Source: Pantoea agglomerans (GTDB taxonomy: Bacteria; Pseudomonadota; Gammaproteobacteria; Enterobacterales; Enterobacteriaceae). From it: a DNA stretch of 64,000 nucleotides. Of this stretch, positions 30,861-41,008 are shown piece after piece. The DNA is taken from contig NZ_CP083809.1 of the NCBI RefSeq assembly GCF_020149765.1, positions 2,480,001 to 2,544,000 of the forward strand, given 5' to 3'. The notes below the pieces were generated by a model. That model ran no database searches, had not been told where the DNA came from, and saw nothing but the letters and a program-made list of their open reading frames with translations. The translations under genes and the position numbers were made by a program. How positions within the stretch are numbered: the stretch's first letter is position 1; the number at the start of each line of letters is the position of its first letter.

Positions 30861-32501
30861 TTAGCGGATATTAAGCAGCGCGTCGAAAATCGAGCTGGCG
30901 GTTTGCAGCACCTGCGCGTTCGCCATGTAGTACTGCTGATATTTGGTCAGGTTGGCGTACTCTTCGTCCAGGTTAACGCCAGAGACCGACTGCTGGCGAT
31001 CGGTCAGCTGGGTCACGACGTTTTTCTGCGTGGTGCTGGTGGTTTCCAGGGTGCTGGTTTTGTTGCCGACGGTGCTGACGATGCTGGCGTAGGCCTGCGA
31101 CAGCGTAGAATTGCCGTTCACCAGCTTCGCATCCTGCAGCGCCAGCAGCTTCTGGGCGTTGCGGTTGTCGCTCGCGCCGCCCGTTGCGCCTGCGGCAGCA
31201 ATTTGCGACTCGTCGGTAATGGCAACGGACATATCGCCGATGACGTTCTGTACCGGCTTCACCAGGAAGCTGTCCTGTGCGCTCGGCGTGCCGTTTACGG
31301 TCAGCTGCAGCCCGTCAAAGCTCAGCGTGGCGTTGCCGGACGCGTCGGTGCCCGCCGTGGCGGTGATTTTTACGTTGTCAGAGGCGCGCGTAACGTTCCA
31401 GCTGCTGCCGTCGTAGCTGACGGTATAGTTAGAGGCTTTCAGGGCGCTGGTATCGGTCCAGGCCGCCGTCACGGTGGTGGCGGAGCTGTTTTTGCTGTTG
31501 CTCAGCACCGTCGGGCTGCCGATGGTGAAAAAGTCGCTGCCCTGATCGCCGTTGCTGTCGTAGCCCTGCTTGTGCACCTCGTTGAAGCTGGTGGTAAAGG
31601 CGGCCGCCAGCTGACCCAGCTGGTTCTGTGCGGCATCGAGATCCTGCGAGCGGAAAGCCAGCAGGCCCCCTAACGAGCCGGTGGTAATGTTCCTGTCGGC
31701 GATCTCGACGTTGCCTGCGCTGTTATCCACATAGCCAACCGCGGTACGCGTTGGATCGCTGGCGGAAGGCATGGTCACCAGGCTGGTGGCTTTGTTGCCG
31801 TTGACCAGCGTCAGGCTGCCCATCGAGACGATATAGTTGCCGTCCTGTTTAGAGACGCTCACCCCGACGATATTATTCAGGCTGTTCACCAGCTGGTCGC
31901 GCTGATCCAGCAGATCGTTCGGCTGCGCGCCGCTTGCGGTGCTGAGCTTGCCGATCTGCTTGTTGAGGTTGGCGATCTGGCTGGTATAGGTGTTGATCTG
32001 ATCGACGTTCGAGCCGATATCGGTATTAACGCTGTTCTGCATATTGGTCAGATACTGCGCGGTGGTCTGGAACTGATTCACCAGCCCCTGGGCATTGCTC
32101 AGCATCGACTGACGCGCCGACGGATCGTTAGCGTTGCTCACCACGTTCTGCAGGTTGGTAAAGAAACCCTGAATCGACGTTGAGAGGCTGGTGGTCGAGG
32201 TAGAGAGCAGATCGTCAATATTGGAGATTTGCGAATACTGAGTGTTGGCCGCGCTGTAGGTGGCGCTGGAACCGCGCAGCTGCGCCGTAATGAACTCATC
32301 ATATTCGCGCTGCACGCCGGTAACGCTGGTGCCGTTGCCGTAGTAGCTGCTGCCCTGCAGGGTGCTGTTGGCCTGCGACAGCAGAATGGTCTGACGCGAG
32401 TAGCCCGCGACCGTGTAGTTGGTGATGTTGTTGCTGGTGGTGCTCAGCGCCGCCTGTGCGGCGCTCAGCCCACTCATCGCAGAGTTTATTATGCTGGACA
32501 T
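30861..32501 (-). CDS. flgK: Flagellar hook-associated protein 1 FlgK
   Basis: A 546-residue hook-filament junction protein, the same length as E. coli FlgK (547). The N-terminus MSSIINSAMSGLSAAQAALSTTSNNITNYTVAGYSRQ is the conserved rod/hook N-terminal helix. The C-terminus VNLDEEYANLTKYQQYYMANAQVLQTASSIFDALLNIR is the matching D0 helix. It is preceded by a perfect sigma-28 promoter, so it is expressed late, after hook completion. Confidence 0.97.
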   Translation of the reverse strand: MSSIINSAMSGLSAAQAALSTTSNNITNYTVAGYSRQTILLSQANSTLQGSSYYGNGTSVTGVQREYDEFITAQLRGSSATYSAANTQYSQISNIDDLLSTSTTSLSTSIQGFFTNLQNVVSNANDPSARQSMLSNAQGLVNQFQTTAQYLTNMQNSVNTDIGSNVDQINTYTSQIANLNKQIGKLSTASGAQPNDLLDQRDQLVNSLNNIVGVSVSKQDGNYIVSMGSLTLVNGNKATSLVTMPSASDPTRTAVGYVDNSAGNVEIADRNITTGSLGGLLAFRSQDLDAAQNQLGQLAAAFTTSFNEVHKQGYDSNGDQGSDFFTIGSPTVLSNSKNSSATTVTAAWTDTSALKASNYTVSYDGSSWNVTRASDNVKITATAGTDASGNATLSFDGLQLTVNGTPSAQDSFLVKPVQNVIGDMSVAITDESQIAAAGATGGASDNRNAQKLLALQDAKLVNGNSTLSQAYASIVSTVGNKTSTLETTSTTQKNVVTQLTDRQQSVSGVNLDEEYANLTKYQQYYMANAQVLQTASSIFDALLNIR

Positions 32502-32585
32502 CTCGGTTCCTTTCTTTCCCGTTAAGCGGGCTGGCAGTAATCAATGCTCGCCCGTGCGCGAAAACGCGTCTGGCATCTGCTGATA

Positions 32586-32612
32586 TTATCGGCAAGCCTG
32601 AGTGAAACTTGA
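32586..32612 (-). promoter_or_regulatory. Sigma-28 (FliA) promoter of flgKL
   Basis: On the minus strand TCAAGTTT - 11 bp - GCCGATAA. This matches the FliA consensus (TAAAGTTT-N11-GCCGATAA) at 14 of 16 positions with exact spacing, about 85 nt upstream of flgK. Confidence 0.92.
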
Positions 32613-32622
32613 GGCTGAGCCG

Positions 32623-33561
32623 CTAGAAGAGGTCGTTTAAATCTTTGCTGTACGCCTTCACTACTTTCTCGCCCATGTTTTTGAATTGCTGGATCATTCC
32701 CACCAGCTTCTGCGCATATTTCGGATCGGTGGCGTAACCGGCGGCCTGCAGCGCGTGCGCGCCCTGCTCGGCGGTCTGCGCGCTGGTAACGGCGGCGTAG
32801 CGAGGGTTGTTCGAAAGCAGTTTGACGTAGTCGGTAAGCGCCTCGAAATAGGAGTGGTAGACGCGGAAGCTGGCGCGCACCTTCTTCGCCTCGCCCTGCT
32901 CATATTCCGTGGTCATAATATCGGTGCTCTCGCCTTTCCAGTTGCCGCTCGCCTTGATGCCGAACACGTTATAGCTCGGCTTGCCGTCGCGGGTCAGGAT
33001 CTGGCGCTGGCCCCAGCCCGACTCCAGCGCCGCCTGCGCCAGAATCAGGTGGTGCGGAATGCCGCTCTGGGCGCTGGCAGCCTGGGCCGGCTGCGCCAGC
33101 TGGGCGATAAACTCGCTGCTGTCGGCCGGCAGGTTGGTCGGGGATACCGGCAGACGCGGCAGCGCCTTGCGTACCATCTGCTCCAGCTGGCTGGAGGGCG
33201 CCGCGCTGTAGATAAAGCTGTCGTCGAGTGGCATCGGCACGGTGCCGGCGCGCTCGTCGGGCGCCTGCGCCGGCTGCATCTGTTTTACAATCAGATCGGC
33301 CATGCCGAGGCCGCGCCTGCCGATCTCCTGCGCAATCTGCTGATCGTACATCGAAGTAAACATTTTGCTCGACTCGCTGCTGAAGATACCGTCCTGCGGC
33401 AGCGCTTCGCGCATGCTCTTCATCATCATCTGCACAAACATTCCCTCGACCTGCCTGGCCACCTGTAGCGCTTTGCCTTTCGGATCCGTGTTGGCTTCGC
33501 GCTTCAGGTCGTTTAGCGAGCGGCTGTCAAAAGCCGCCTTCGTCAGCGATTGCATATCCAT
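32623..33561 (-). CDS. flgJ: Peptidoglycan hydrolase FlgJ (rod cap and beta-N-acetylglucosaminidase)
   Basis: A 312-residue bifunctional protein. The N-terminal part (about 1-110) is the rod-capping domain with QVARQVEGMFVQMMMKSMREALP and SKMFTSMYDQQIAQEI. The C-terminal glucosaminidase domain (about 150-312) has the catalytic Glu in LILAQAALESGWGQRQI and YNVFGIKASGNWKGE. It digests peptidoglycan so the rod can pass. It follows flgI by 2 nt. Confidence 0.96.
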   Translation of the reverse strand: MDMQSLTKAAFDSRSLNDLKREANTDPKGKALQVARQVEGMFVQMMMKSMREALPQDGIFSSESSKMFTSMYDQQIAQEIGRRGLGMADLIVKQMQPAQAPDERAGTVPMPLDDSFIYSAAPSSQLEQMVRKALPRLPVSPTNLPADSSEFIAQLAQPAQAASAQSGIPHHLILAQAALESGWGQRQILTRDGKPSYNVFGIKASGNWKGESTDIMTTEYEQGEAKKVRASFRVYHSYFEALTDYVKLLSNNPRYAAVTSAQTAEQGAHALQAAGYATDPKYAQKLVGMIQQFKNMGEKVVKAYSKDLNDLF

Positions 33562-33563
33562 CG

Positions 33564-34676
33564 TCAGATAATTTCCAGTTTGGCGCGCAGGCAGCCTGCG
33601 CTCTGCATCGATTGCAGAATCGACATCAGCTCGATGGGCGATGCACCCAGCGCATTGAGCGCGCGCACCACGTTGTTCAGGTTGGCGCTGGCGTTGACGC
33701 GCTGCAGTGCCCCGCCGCTCTGGCGCAGATCGATCTGCGTCTGCGGCGTCACCACCGTCTGACCGCCGCCAAACGGCGTATTCGGCTGGCTGACGTTCTG
33801 CGACTGGTTGACCGTGACCGACAGGTTGCCCTGCGCCACCGCACAGCTGTTCAGCGTCACTTCGCGGTTCATTACCACAGAGCCGGTGCGCGAGTTGATG
33901 ATCACTTTGGCATCTTCAATCGGGATCGAGACGTCGATATTCAGGATCTCCGCCAGCAGGCGGACCTGCGAGCTGTTGTTGGGCGAGACGCGCACCTGTA
34001 CGGTACGGGCGTCGAGCGCCGTCGCCGCGCCGTAGCCGCCGCGACCGTTGATGGAGTCGGCGATACGCTGCGCCATGGAGAAATCTTCATTGTTCAGCTG
34101 CAGGTTCAGGGTGTTCTGGCTGCCGAAGTTGCTCTGCAGTTCACGCTCGACGGTGGCGCCGCCGGTGATGCGGCCGCCGTTAAGCTGGTTGACCTGCACG
34201 CTGCTGCCGCCCGCCGACGCGCCTGCGCCGCCGACCAGGATATTGCCCTGCGCCAGCGCGTAGACCTGGTTGTCGACGCCCTTCATTGGCGTCATGACCA
34301 GGGTGCCGCCGCGCAGGCTTTTGGCGTTGCCCAGCGAGGAGACCACCACGTCGATGGTCTGTCCCTGACGGGCGAAGGCCGGCAGCTGCGCCGTCACCAT
34401 GACCGCCGCGACGTTTTTCAGCTGCATGTTGGTGCCCTGCGGCACGGTAATGCCGAGCTGGGAGAGCATGTTGCTGACGGTTTGCGTGGTGAACGGCGTC
34501 TGGGTGGTCTGGTCGCCGGTGCCGTCGAGGCCCACTACCAGGCCGTAGCCGATCAGCTGGTTGTCGCGCACGCCCTGCACGCTGACCAGATCGCGGATGC
34601 GATCCGCATGGGCGTTCAGGCAGAGGCCGAGCGTCAGGCTCAGGCCGAGCAGTAAACTTTTCACACTTTTCATCAT
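33564..34676 (-). CDS. flgI: Flagellar P-ring protein FlgI
   Basis: A 370-residue periplasmic P-ring subunit. A Sec signal peptide ([23 protein letters not shown]) precedes the mature start [31 protein letters not shown], which is diagnostic for FlgI. Two consecutive ATG codons (34676, 34673) are possible starts. It lies 7 nt after flgH in the flgBCDEFGHIJ class 2 operon. Confidence 0.97.
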   Translation of the reverse strand: MMKSVKSLLLGLSLTLGLCLNAHADRIRDLVSVQGVRDNQLIGYGLVVGLDGTGDQTTQTPFTTQTVSNMLSQLGITVPQGTNMQLKNVAAVMVTAQLPAFARQGQTIDVVVSSLGNAKSLRGGTLVMTPMKGVDNQVYALAQGNILVGGAGASAGGSSVQVNQLNGGRITGGATVERELQSNFGSQNTLNLQLNNEDFSMAQRIADSINGRGGYGAATALDARTVQVRVSPNNSSQVRLLAEILNIDVSIPIEDAKVIINSRTGSVVMNREVTLNSCAVAQGNLSVTVNQSQNVSQPNTPFGGGQTVVTPQTQIDLRQSGGALQRVNASANLNNVVRALNALGASPIELMSILQSMQSAGCLRAKLEII

Positions 34677-34683
34677 GACCTCA

Positions 34684-35394
34684 TTACATCGGCGAGATGT
34701 TCAGGAAGAAACGCTGGAACCAGCCCATGGTCTGCGCTTCATTGATATAGCCATTGCCGACATATTCGATACGGGCATCAGCCACCGCCGTCGACAGCAC
34801 CGAGTTGCTGGCGCTGATGGTGCGCGGGTTCACTACGCCAGAGAAGCGAATAAATTCGGTGCCCTGGTTGATCTCGATCTGCTTCTCACCGACCACGCGC
34901 AGGTTGCCGTTCGACAGAACCTGATTCACGGTGACAGTAATGGTGCCGGTAAAGGTGTTGTTGGCGGTTGCGCCGCCTTTGCCAGCGAAATCGTTTTTGC
35001 CGTTGGCGCCGACGTTGGCTTTCGAGCCGTCTGCGCCCACCAGGCCGTTCAGGCCGGTCGGAATAGCGTCGAGACCGAAGCTGGCGCTGCCGTCGCGCGT
35101 CGCGTTGGCTGACGAGCTCTTGCTGGCGCTGACGTTCTCCTGCAATACGATAGTGAGCGTATCGCCGATATTGCGCGGACGACGGTCCTCAAACAGCGGC
35201 TGATAGCCGTAGTTGAGCGGCGCGACGCCCTGAAAAATAGAGCCGTTGACCACCGGCGGCGCGGAAGGCAGCGGCTGCGCCGTCGTTGCCCCTTCCACCA
35301 GCGGCGTGCGCGGCACTAACGCACAACCGTTAAGAGTCAGCAGCATTGCCGCCGCCAACCAATGTCCAGGCTTTATATTCAGTTGCTTCGCCAC
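34684..35394 (-). CDS. flgH: Flagellar L-ring lipoprotein FlgH
   Basis: A 236-residue outer-membrane lipoprotein. The signal peptide ends at lipobox LNGC (Cys near residue 25). The conserved [29 protein letters not shown] and the C-terminal [29 protein letters not shown] identify FlgH. It forms the L ring around the rod in the outer membrane with FlgI below. Gene order flgG-flgH-flgI is standard. Confidence 0.97.
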   Translation of the reverse strand: MAKQLNIKPGHWLAAAMLLTLNGCALVPRTPLVEGATTAQPLPSAPPVVNGSIFQGVAPLNYGYQPLFEDRRPRNIGDTLTIVLQENVSASKSSSANATRDGSASFGLDAIPTGLNGLVGADGSKANVGANGKNDFAGKGGATANNTFTGTITVTVNQVLSNGNLRVVGEKQIEINQGTEFIRFSGVVNPRTISASNSVLSTAVADARIEYVGNGYINEAQTMGWFQRFFLNISPM

Positions 35395-35457
35395 GGAGTC
35401 ACGACCTTATAGATGTGTTGACTTCAGGCCAGCCAGCGCTGGCCCTGATAACCGCAA

Positions 35458-36240
35458 TTAAATCTGCGTTAATTTCTGCAGCATTTGATCGGAGGTGCTG
35501 ATCGCTTTGCTGTTGATTTCATAAGCGCGCTGCGTCTGGATCATCGTGACCAGCTCTTCCGCCACGTTGACGTTAGAGGTTTCCACAAAGCCCTGATAGA
35601 GCAGGCCTGCGCCGTTCTGGCCTGGCGTGCTCTGGGTCGGCGCGCCTGACGCCTGAGTCTCCTGGTAGAGGTTCTCACCCATGCTGTCGAGGCCGGCGTC
35701 GTTAATAAAGGTGCTGAGGGTCAGCTGTCCCACCTGCGCCGGGTTAGTCTGTCCCTGCTGCGTCACGCTCACCACGCCGTCGCGCGAGATGGTGATGCTG
35801 GTGGCGTTGGCCGGAATGGTGATCCCCGGCTGCACCGGATAGCCGGCGTTGTTAACCAGCTGACCGTTCTGGTCCACCTGGAACGAGCCGTCGCGGGTGT
35901 AGGCAGAGGTGCCGTCCGGCAGCTGCACTTCAAAGTAGCCCTGACCGTTGATCGCCACATCTTTGGAGTTGCTGGTCTGCGACAGGTTGCCCTGGGTATG
36001 CAGGCGCTCGGTGGTGACCGGGCGCACGCCGGTGCCGATCTGCAGGCCCGACGGCAGCGTAGTCTGCTCCGAGGACTGCGTGCCCGGCTGACGCAGGGTC
36101 TGGTACATCAGGTCTTCAAACACCGCGCGCGAACGTTTAAAGCCGTTGGTGCTGACGTTCGCCAGGTTGTTGGAGATCACGTCCATATTGGTTTGCTGGG
36201 CGTCAAGACCGGTTTTGGCGATCCATAAAGAACGAATCAT
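35458..36240 (-). CDS. flgG: Flagellar distal rod protein FlgG
   Basis: A 260-residue distal rod subunit, the same length as in E. coli. The N-terminus [37 protein letters not shown] and the C-terminus [36 protein letters not shown] are the D0 helices shared by rod and hook proteins. It lies 15 nt after flgF. Confidence 0.98.
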   Translation of the reverse strand: MIRSLWIAKTGLDAQQTNMDVISNNLANVSTNGFKRSRAVFEDLMYQTLRQPGTQSSEQTTLPSGLQIGTGVRPVTTERLHTQGNLSQTSNSKDVAINGQGYFEVQLPDGTSAYTRDGSFQVDQNGQLVNNAGYPVQPGITIPANATSITISRDGVVSVTQQGQTNPAQVGQLTLSTFINDAGLDSMGENLYQETQASGAPTQSTPGQNGAGLLYQGFVETSNVNVAEELVTMIQTQRAYEINSKAISTSDQMLQKLTQI

Positions 36241-36255
36241 TTTTTTTCCTCTGCC

Positions 36256-37014
36256 TTAGCTGCTCATATTCAGCAGCTGATTGGCTTTTTGTTCGTTTTC
36301 GTCGACGTTGGTGATGACTTTCATCTGCATCTCAAAGCGTCGGGCGTTGGCAATCATATCGACCATGGTCTCAACCGGCTTGACGTTGCTGCCCTCCAGC
36401 ACGCCCGGCATCACCTGCACCGTGGCGTCGGTGGCCAGCGTCGCGCCGCGCGTCGCCTGCGTCTGCTGGGTCGGACGGAACATGCCGTCGTCGCCGCGCT
36501 GCAGCTCTTTGCCGGTGGCTTTCACCAGCTTCAGACGGCCGATCTGCACCGTGGCGTTCGGCGCATCGCCCGCGTTGCGCGAGGTGATGGTGCCGTCGGC
36601 CGCGATCGTCAGTTCGGCGCCCTGCGGCACCGCGATAGGGCCGCCATCGCCCATGACGGGATTGCCCTGCACGGTCAGAATGCCGGTCGGGCTGATCTGC
36701 ATATTGCCGTTGCGGGTATAGGCTTCGCTGCCGTCAGCGGTACGCACCGCCAGCCAGCCGTCCTGCCCCATCGCCACGTCCAGCGTACGTCCGGTATTGT
36801 CCATCGCGCCCTGGCTCATATCGGCACCGGGCGTCGAGGCGGCCACCAGCGTACGCGTCGGCAGCGACCAGCCGCTGACCGGCACCGCGCGCAGCGCATT
36901 GAGCTGCGCGCGAAAGCCTGGCGTTGAGGCGTTGGCGAGGTTGCTGGCCGTGACGGCCTGCTGATCCAGCGTCTGGCTGGCCGCGCCCATTGCGGTATAT
37001 ATCGCGTGATCCAT
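36256..37014 (-). CDS. flgF: Flagellar proximal rod protein FlgF
   Basis: A 252-residue proximal rod subunit. The N-terminus MDHAIYTAMGAASQTLDQQAVTASNLANASTPGFRAQ and the C-terminal VKPVETMVDMIANARRFEMQMKVI are typical of FlgF. It sits between flgE and flgG with short spacers (20 and 15 nt) in the class 2 operon. Confidence 0.97.
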   Translation of the reverse strand: MDHAIYTAMGAASQTLDQQAVTASNLANASTPGFRAQLNALRAVPVSGWSLPTRTLVAASTPGADMSQGAMDNTGRTLDVAMGQDGWLAVRTADGSEAYTRNGNMQISPTGILTVQGNPVMGDGGPIAVPQGAELTIAADGTITSRNAGDAPNATVQIGRLKLVKATGKELQRGDDGMFRPTQQTQATRGATLATDATVQVMPGVLEGSNVKPVETMVDMIANARRFEMQMKVITNVDENEQKANQLLNMSS

Positions 37015-37034
37015 AAAGCAATCCCGTTAGTGAA

Positions 37035-38252
37035 TTAACGCAAGTTGACCAGGGTGTTAAGGATCTGGTCCTGAGTTTTGATGGTCTGGGCGTTGGCCTG
37101 ATAGTTGCGCTGCGCCACAATCATGTTCACCAGCTCTTTGCTCATATCGACGTTCGACGCTTCCAGCGCGCCAGCGGTCAGTGAACCGTAGGTGCCGGTA
37201 CCGGCCACACCAATGGCCGCCTGCCCTGATGAGCTGGTCGCTGCCCAGACGTTGTCGCCCTGTGACTGCAGGCCTTCCGGGTTAGAGAAGCTGGCCAGCA
37301 CGATCTGACCCAGCAGCTGGGTTTTCTGGTTGGAGTAGGTACCGGTGATGGTGCCGTCATCGTTAATCGCGTAGCTGGTCAGGTCGCCTGGCGCGTAGCC
37401 ATCCTGCGTCGGGTTACCAAAGGTGGTGGTGCCGGTGTTCTGCTGCAGGCTGCCCAGCATGCTCAGCGAAATGGTTTGACCCGCCGCCGCGCCGTTGGAG
37501 CCGTTGATGGTCAGGTTAACCGTTGACGCCGTGCCGCCGTTGATGCCCGTCAGGTTGCCGTTGCTGTCGAACGCCGTGGTGAAGTCCCCTGCGCTGGTGC
37601 CGGTGGTGGAGTCAATCGCGTGCACCGTCCAGCTGTTGTCAGCGGTTTTGACGTAGTACATGTCGAGGGTGTGGTCGTTACCCTGCGAGTCATAGACGGT
37701 CATGGTGCTTTTAGCGTTATAGCTGTCGACATTGCTGGCGTTGAACGGCGTCACGGTCGGGATGGCGCTGGTGGAGTTCAGGTTCGCCACCTGAGTCGCG
37801 GTAGTGGTGGCGCGCGCCCCCATCTGCGTGGTCGGAATGCTCAGCGCAACCGGGTTAGCGCCGGTCTGCACGGTCGGCGGCGTGCCGTTTACCGGATAGC
37901 CGGTCACTTTCAGCCCCTGGGTGTTGACCAGGTTGCGGTTCTCATCCAGCGTGAACTGGCCGTTACGCGAGTAGTAGACCGCGCCGCTGGCGTCAGCCAT
38001 GCGGAAGAAGCCGTTGCCGCTCAGCGCGACGTCGAGGCCGCGGCTGGTGGTGGTGGTGGAGCCGTCGTTAAAGTTCTGGATCACCGCCGCCACCTTGGTG
38101 CCGAGGCCGACGTTGGAACCGGCGAACATATCGGCGAAGGCGATGGTGCTGGATTTAAAGCCGGCCGTCGCGGAGTTGGCGATGTTGTTGCCGATAACGT
38201 CCAGGTTGCTGGAGGCAGCGCCCAGGCCGCTCACCGCTTGGGAAAATGACAT
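37035..38252 (-). CDS. flgE: Flagellar hook protein FlgE
   Basis: A 405-residue hook subunit, close to E. coli FlgE (402). The N-terminus MSFSQAVSGLGAASSNLDVIGNNIANSATAGFKS and the C-terminus NVDMSKELVNMIVAQRNYQANAQTIKTQDQILNTLVNLR form the D0 coiled coil. It is exported after the rod is complete and polymerises under the FlgD cap, encoded just upstream (26-nt gap). Confidence 0.98.
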   Translation of the reverse strand: MSFSQAVSGLGAASSNLDVIGNNIANSATAGFKSSTIAFADMFAGSNVGLGTKVAAVIQNFNDGSTTTTSRGLDVALSGNGFFRMADASGAVYYSRNGQFTLDENRNLVNTQGLKVTGYPVNGTPPTVQTGANPVALSIPTTQMGARATTTATQVANLNSTSAIPTVTPFNASNVDSYNAKSTMTVYDSQGNDHTLDMYYVKTADNSWTVHAIDSTTGTSAGDFTTAFDSNGNLTGINGGTASTVNLTINGSNGAAAGQTISLSMLGSLQQNTGTTTFGNPTQDGYAPGDLTSYAINDDGTITGTYSNQKTQLLGQIVLASFSNPEGLQSQGDNVWAATSSSGQAAIGVAGTGTYGSLTAGALEASNVDMSKELVNMIVAQRNYQANAQTIKTQDQILNTLVNLR

Positions 38253-38278
38253 GTTTATTTCTCCTGTTTAGAGATGAA

Positions 38279-38950
38279 TCAGAGAATCTGACGTACTTCA
38301 TCAAGGGTTGCGGCGCCCATGGTGCCGAGATCCAGTCTGGTGGTGCTGTCTGCCGTCGATACGCCATTGACGTAGGCGTAGTTAAGCGGCTGAGCGACCA
38401 GCTGTGTGCTGCCATTGCTGGCGGCGATTGAAACCGTATATTTGCCGTCCGGCGCGGTGGAGCTGTCCGCCAGCGTGCCGTCCCACGAGAAGGTGTGTAC
38501 GCCGGCAGAGAGCGCACCCAGATCGATGGTGCGCACCACGTTGCCGCTGGCATCTTTAATCGTGGCGCTGGTGGCGGTCGAGGCGCTGGCCAGCTCAACG
38601 CCAAACGGCGTGGTGGTGCCTTTGCCAACCAGCACCTGCGAGCCGTTGACCATTACGCCGTGGCCAATCAGCGTCGAACTCTGCAGCGACTGGCTGGTGC
38701 TGATCTGCCCGGAGATCGATCCCAGCGTGGTATTGAGTTTTTCAATGCCGCTCAGGGTGTTGATCTGCGCCAGCTGGGTGGTGAGCTGGCTGTTGTCCAT
38801 CGGATTAGTGGGATCCTGATTCTGTAACTGCGTCACCAGCATGGTCAGGAACTGGTTCTGCAGATCCTGCGCGCTGTTGCTGGTGCTGGTGCTGGAAGAG
38901 CTGAGGACCGTGGGGTCCAGCTTTTCATTAACGCCTACTGCAATGCCCAT
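38279..38950 (-). CDS. flgD: Flagellar hook assembly scaffold FlgD
   Basis: A 223-residue hook cap. The conserved N-terminal region DLQNQFLTMLVTQLQNQDPTNPMDNSQLTTQLAQINTLSGIEKLN (about 28-72) is the family hallmark. The C-terminal part is the FlgD Ig-like/Tudor-like domain with GVHTFSWDGTLADSSTAPDGKYTVSI. It is slightly shorter than E. coli FlgD (231). It lies 12 nt after flgC. Confidence 0.96.
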   Translation of the reverse strand: MGIAVGVNEKLDPTVLSSSSTSTSNSAQDLQNQFLTMLVTQLQNQDPTNPMDNSQLTTQLAQINTLSGIEKLNTTLGSISGQISTSQSLQSSTLIGHGVMVNGSQVLVGKGTTTPFGVELASASTATSATIKDASGNVVRTIDLGALSAGVHTFSWDGTLADSSTAPDGKYTVSIAASNGSTQLVAQPLNYAYVNGVSTADSTTRLDLGTMGAATLDEVRQIL

Positions 38951-38962
38951 CTGTTATCTCCC

Positions 38963-39367
38963 TCAGGAACCCATCGTCAGGGTTTTCATCATCATGGATT
39001 TCACGGTGTTCAACACCTCGACGTTGGCCTGATAGCTGCGCGACGCCGACATGGTGTTGACGGTTTCCGCCACCACGTCCACGTTCGGCATCTTCACGTA
39101 GCCCTTGTCGTCCGCCAGCGGGTTGCCTGGGTCGTACACCAGCTTCGCCGGAGAGGGATCGTCCAGCACCTGCGCCACTTTGACGCCGCCGGTCGCGGCG
39201 CCGGGCGCCGCATCGGTCTGAAATACCACCTGCTTCGCCACGTACGGCTTGCCGTCGGGGCCGGTGACGCTGTCGGCGTTCGCCAGGTTACTGGCGCTGA
39301 CGTTGAGACGCTGGGATTGCGCGGTCATCGCTGACCCGGCAATGTCAAAAATATTCAGCAGTGCCAT
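38963..39367 (-). CDS. flgC: Flagellar proximal rod protein FlgC
   Basis: A 134-residue rod subunit. N-terminal [36 protein letters not shown] and C-terminal [31 protein letters not shown] are the diagnostic D0 helices. Length matches E. coli (134). It lies 2 nt after flgB. Confidence 0.98.
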   Translation of the reverse strand: MALLNIFDIAGSAMTAQSQRLNVSASNLANADSVTGPDGKPYVAKQVVFQTDAAPGAATGGVKVAQVLDDPSPAKLVYDPGNPLADDKGYVKMPNVDVVAETVNTMSASRSYQANVEVLNTVKSMMMKTLTMGS

Positions 39368-39369
39368 GT

Positions 39370-39783
39370 TTATTGCCCTTGTAACACGCTCATCATGCCT
39401 TTGATCTGGCTGCTGATGAGGGTGAGGTCGGTCTGGTACTTCAGACTGTTGTCCGCGAACTGAGTACGTTCGCGATCCATATCGACGGTGTTACCGTCGG
39501 CCGCAGGCTGATCGGGTATGCGATAGAGCAGGTTCGCCGACGCCGCCGAGTTGACCTGCGCTTCGATATGGCGCGGCGAGGTCACCTTCAGCGCCATGCT
39601 GCTGCCTTCGGCGCGGCCGTTTTTCATTACCCGACTAAGCTCGCTGGCAAAGTCGATATCCCGCGCCTGATAGCCAGGGGTATCGGCGTTGGCAATATTT
39701 GACGCCAGGATCTCCTGGCGTTGAGCACGCAGGTTGAGAGCTTCAGTGCCGAACTGCAGCGCAGCATCCAGTTTGTCGAGCAT
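39370..39783 (-). CDS. flgB: Flagellar proximal rod protein FlgB
   Basis: A 137-residue rod subunit. The start at 39783 ([39 protein letters not shown]) matches E. coli FlgB (138 aa); the longer frame adds 20 non-conserved residues. It is the first gene of the flgBCDEFGHIJ class 2 operon and is divergent from flgA. Confidence 0.97.
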   Translation of the reverse strand: MLDKLDAALQFGTEALNLRAQRQEILASNIANADTPGYQARDIDFASELSRVMKNGRAEGSSMALKVTSPRHIEAQVNSAASANLLYRIPDQPAADGNTVDMDRERTQFADNSLKYQTDLTLISSQIKGMMSVLQGQ

Positions 39784-39937
39784 GCTTCCTCCGCGAATGA
39801 GAATTTCGAGCGGACAGCTTATGTTGGGAAAAGCAATAGCCATCGTCTGAATAAAGCCAAAAACCGGGGCTATTTTTGGTCTTGATTTTGCCGCGATGCG
39901 AGTAGACTCGTCGCCATCAGCAGCAAGGAGTCATTTG
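39784..39937. promoter_or_regulatory. Divergent flgB / flgA regulatory region with possible FlhDC sites
   Basis: In E. coli this divergent region is activated by FlhD4C2. Here AATAGCC at 39835-39841 and GGCTATTTTT at 39868-39877 form an inverted pair resembling FlhDC half-sites (AAATAGCG). Their 26-bp spacing is longer than the usual arrangement. I call the region regulatory with confidence but the exact sites only weakly. Confidence 0.4.
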
Positions 39938-40597
39938 ATGCGTAACATTACTGCCCTGTTGGCCGGCCTGCTGGCGCTGTTCGCCCTGCCCGCCAACGCC
40001 GCCGATCTTCCCGCCCAGCTGACGGGCTTTTTTCAGGCTCGCGACGCGCAGCATGCTGCGGGCATGACGGTAGAGATTAAGACGCCGCAGGCGCAGTGGC
40101 CGACCTGCGAGGCGCCGCAGTTCTCCCTGCCCGGCAACAGCCGCCTGTGGGGACCGATGAGCGTGGCCGCCACCTGCGGCGATACGCGACGTTTTCTGCA
40201 AGTTCAGGTGCAGGTCACCGGTCAGTATCTGGTGGCGACGCGTCTGCTGGCGCGCGGCACCACCGCCAGCGCCGCCGATTTCCGCCTGCAGAGCGGCCGT
40301 CTCGACACGCTGCCGGCGCGCACGCTGCTGGACGTCAGTTCGGTGGCGGATGCGATTGTGCTGCGCGATATTCAGCCGGGTCAGCCGGTGACACTGTCGA
40401 TGATGCGTCAGCCCTGGCGGGTTAAGGCGGGTCAGAGCGTGATGGTGATCGCCAGCGGCGAGGGCTTTAACGCCAGCGGCGAAGGCAAAGCGTTAAATAA
40501 TGCGATTCTGGCGCAGTCGGTGCGCGTGCGCATGGGCAACGGTCAGGTGGTAAGCGGGAAAGTCGATGCGGATGGGAATATTCTGATATCGCTATAA
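39938..40597 (+). CDS. flgA: Flagellar P-ring chaperone FlgA
   Basis: A 219-residue periplasmic protein that assists P-ring (FlgI) assembly; length equals E. coli FlgA. Signal peptide MRNITALLAGLLALFALPANA, then a SAF-like domain with VATRLLARGTTASAADFRL and DIQPGQPVTLSMMRQPWRVKAGQSVMVIASGEGF. The start at 39938 follows AAGGAG 7 nt upstream; the in-frame Met at 39896 is unlikely because it would bury the signal peptide. Confidence 0.96.
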   Translation: MRNITALLAGLLALFALPANAADLPAQLTGFFQARDAQHAAGMTVEIKTPQAQWPTCEAPQFSLPGNSRLWGPMSVAATCGDTRRFLQVQVQVTGQYLVATRLLARGTTASAADFRLQSGRLDTLPARTLLDVSSVADAIVLRDIQPGQPVTLSMMRQPWRVKAGQSVMVIASGEGFNASGEGKALNNAILAQSVRVRMGNGQVVSGKVDADGNILISL

Positions 40598-40602
40598 GGC
40601 GC

Positions 40603-40629
40603 TAAAGAACACTGTTTTTCTGCCGATAG
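40603..40629 (+). promoter_or_regulatory. Sigma-28 (FliA) promoter of flgMN
   Basis: TAAAGAAC - 11 bp - GCCGATAG matches the FliA consensus with exact spacing and lies about 70 nt upstream of flgM. In E. coli flgM has this class 3 promoter besides read-through from flgA. Confidence 0.88.
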
Positions 40630-40700
40630 AGAAATCAATTAAGCGATTACGCTATTCTGATTCAGGTGGCAGTTTCCCCTGACCGTACAGGAGCCCGAAT

Positions 40701-41003
40701 ATGAGCATCGACAGAACGCAACCTCTGAAGCCCGTCGCCACCGTGCAGACCCGCGAAAGCAATGAGTCCGCAGCCGGTAAAACGCGCCAGGCGTCGAACG
40801 CTACCGCAACCACGCCCGCCGCCGCTCAGGTGAGTCTGAGCAACGCACAGTCGCAGCTGACCCAGCCGGGCAGCCAGGACATCAACGTGGCGCGCGTTGA
40901 ACAACTGAAAACCGCCATTCGTAATGGCGAACTGAAAATGGATACCGGCAAGATCGCCGACGCGCTGATTGCCGACACTAAGGCGTATTTAGAGGGTAAA
41001 TAA
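40701..41003 (+). CDS. flgM: Anti-sigma-28 factor FlgM
   Basis: A 100-residue, mostly disordered protein. It binds FliA until the hook is complete and is then exported. N-terminal [19 protein letters not shown] and the C-terminal FliA-binding region [40 protein letters not shown] are conserved. It lies 5 nt before flgN. Confidence 0.96.
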   Translation: MSIDRTQPLKPVATVQTRESNESAAGKTRQASNATATTPAAAQVSLSNAQSQLTQPGSQDINVARVEQLKTAIRNGELKMDTGKIADALIADTKAYLEGK

Positions 41004-41008
41004 TCCCC

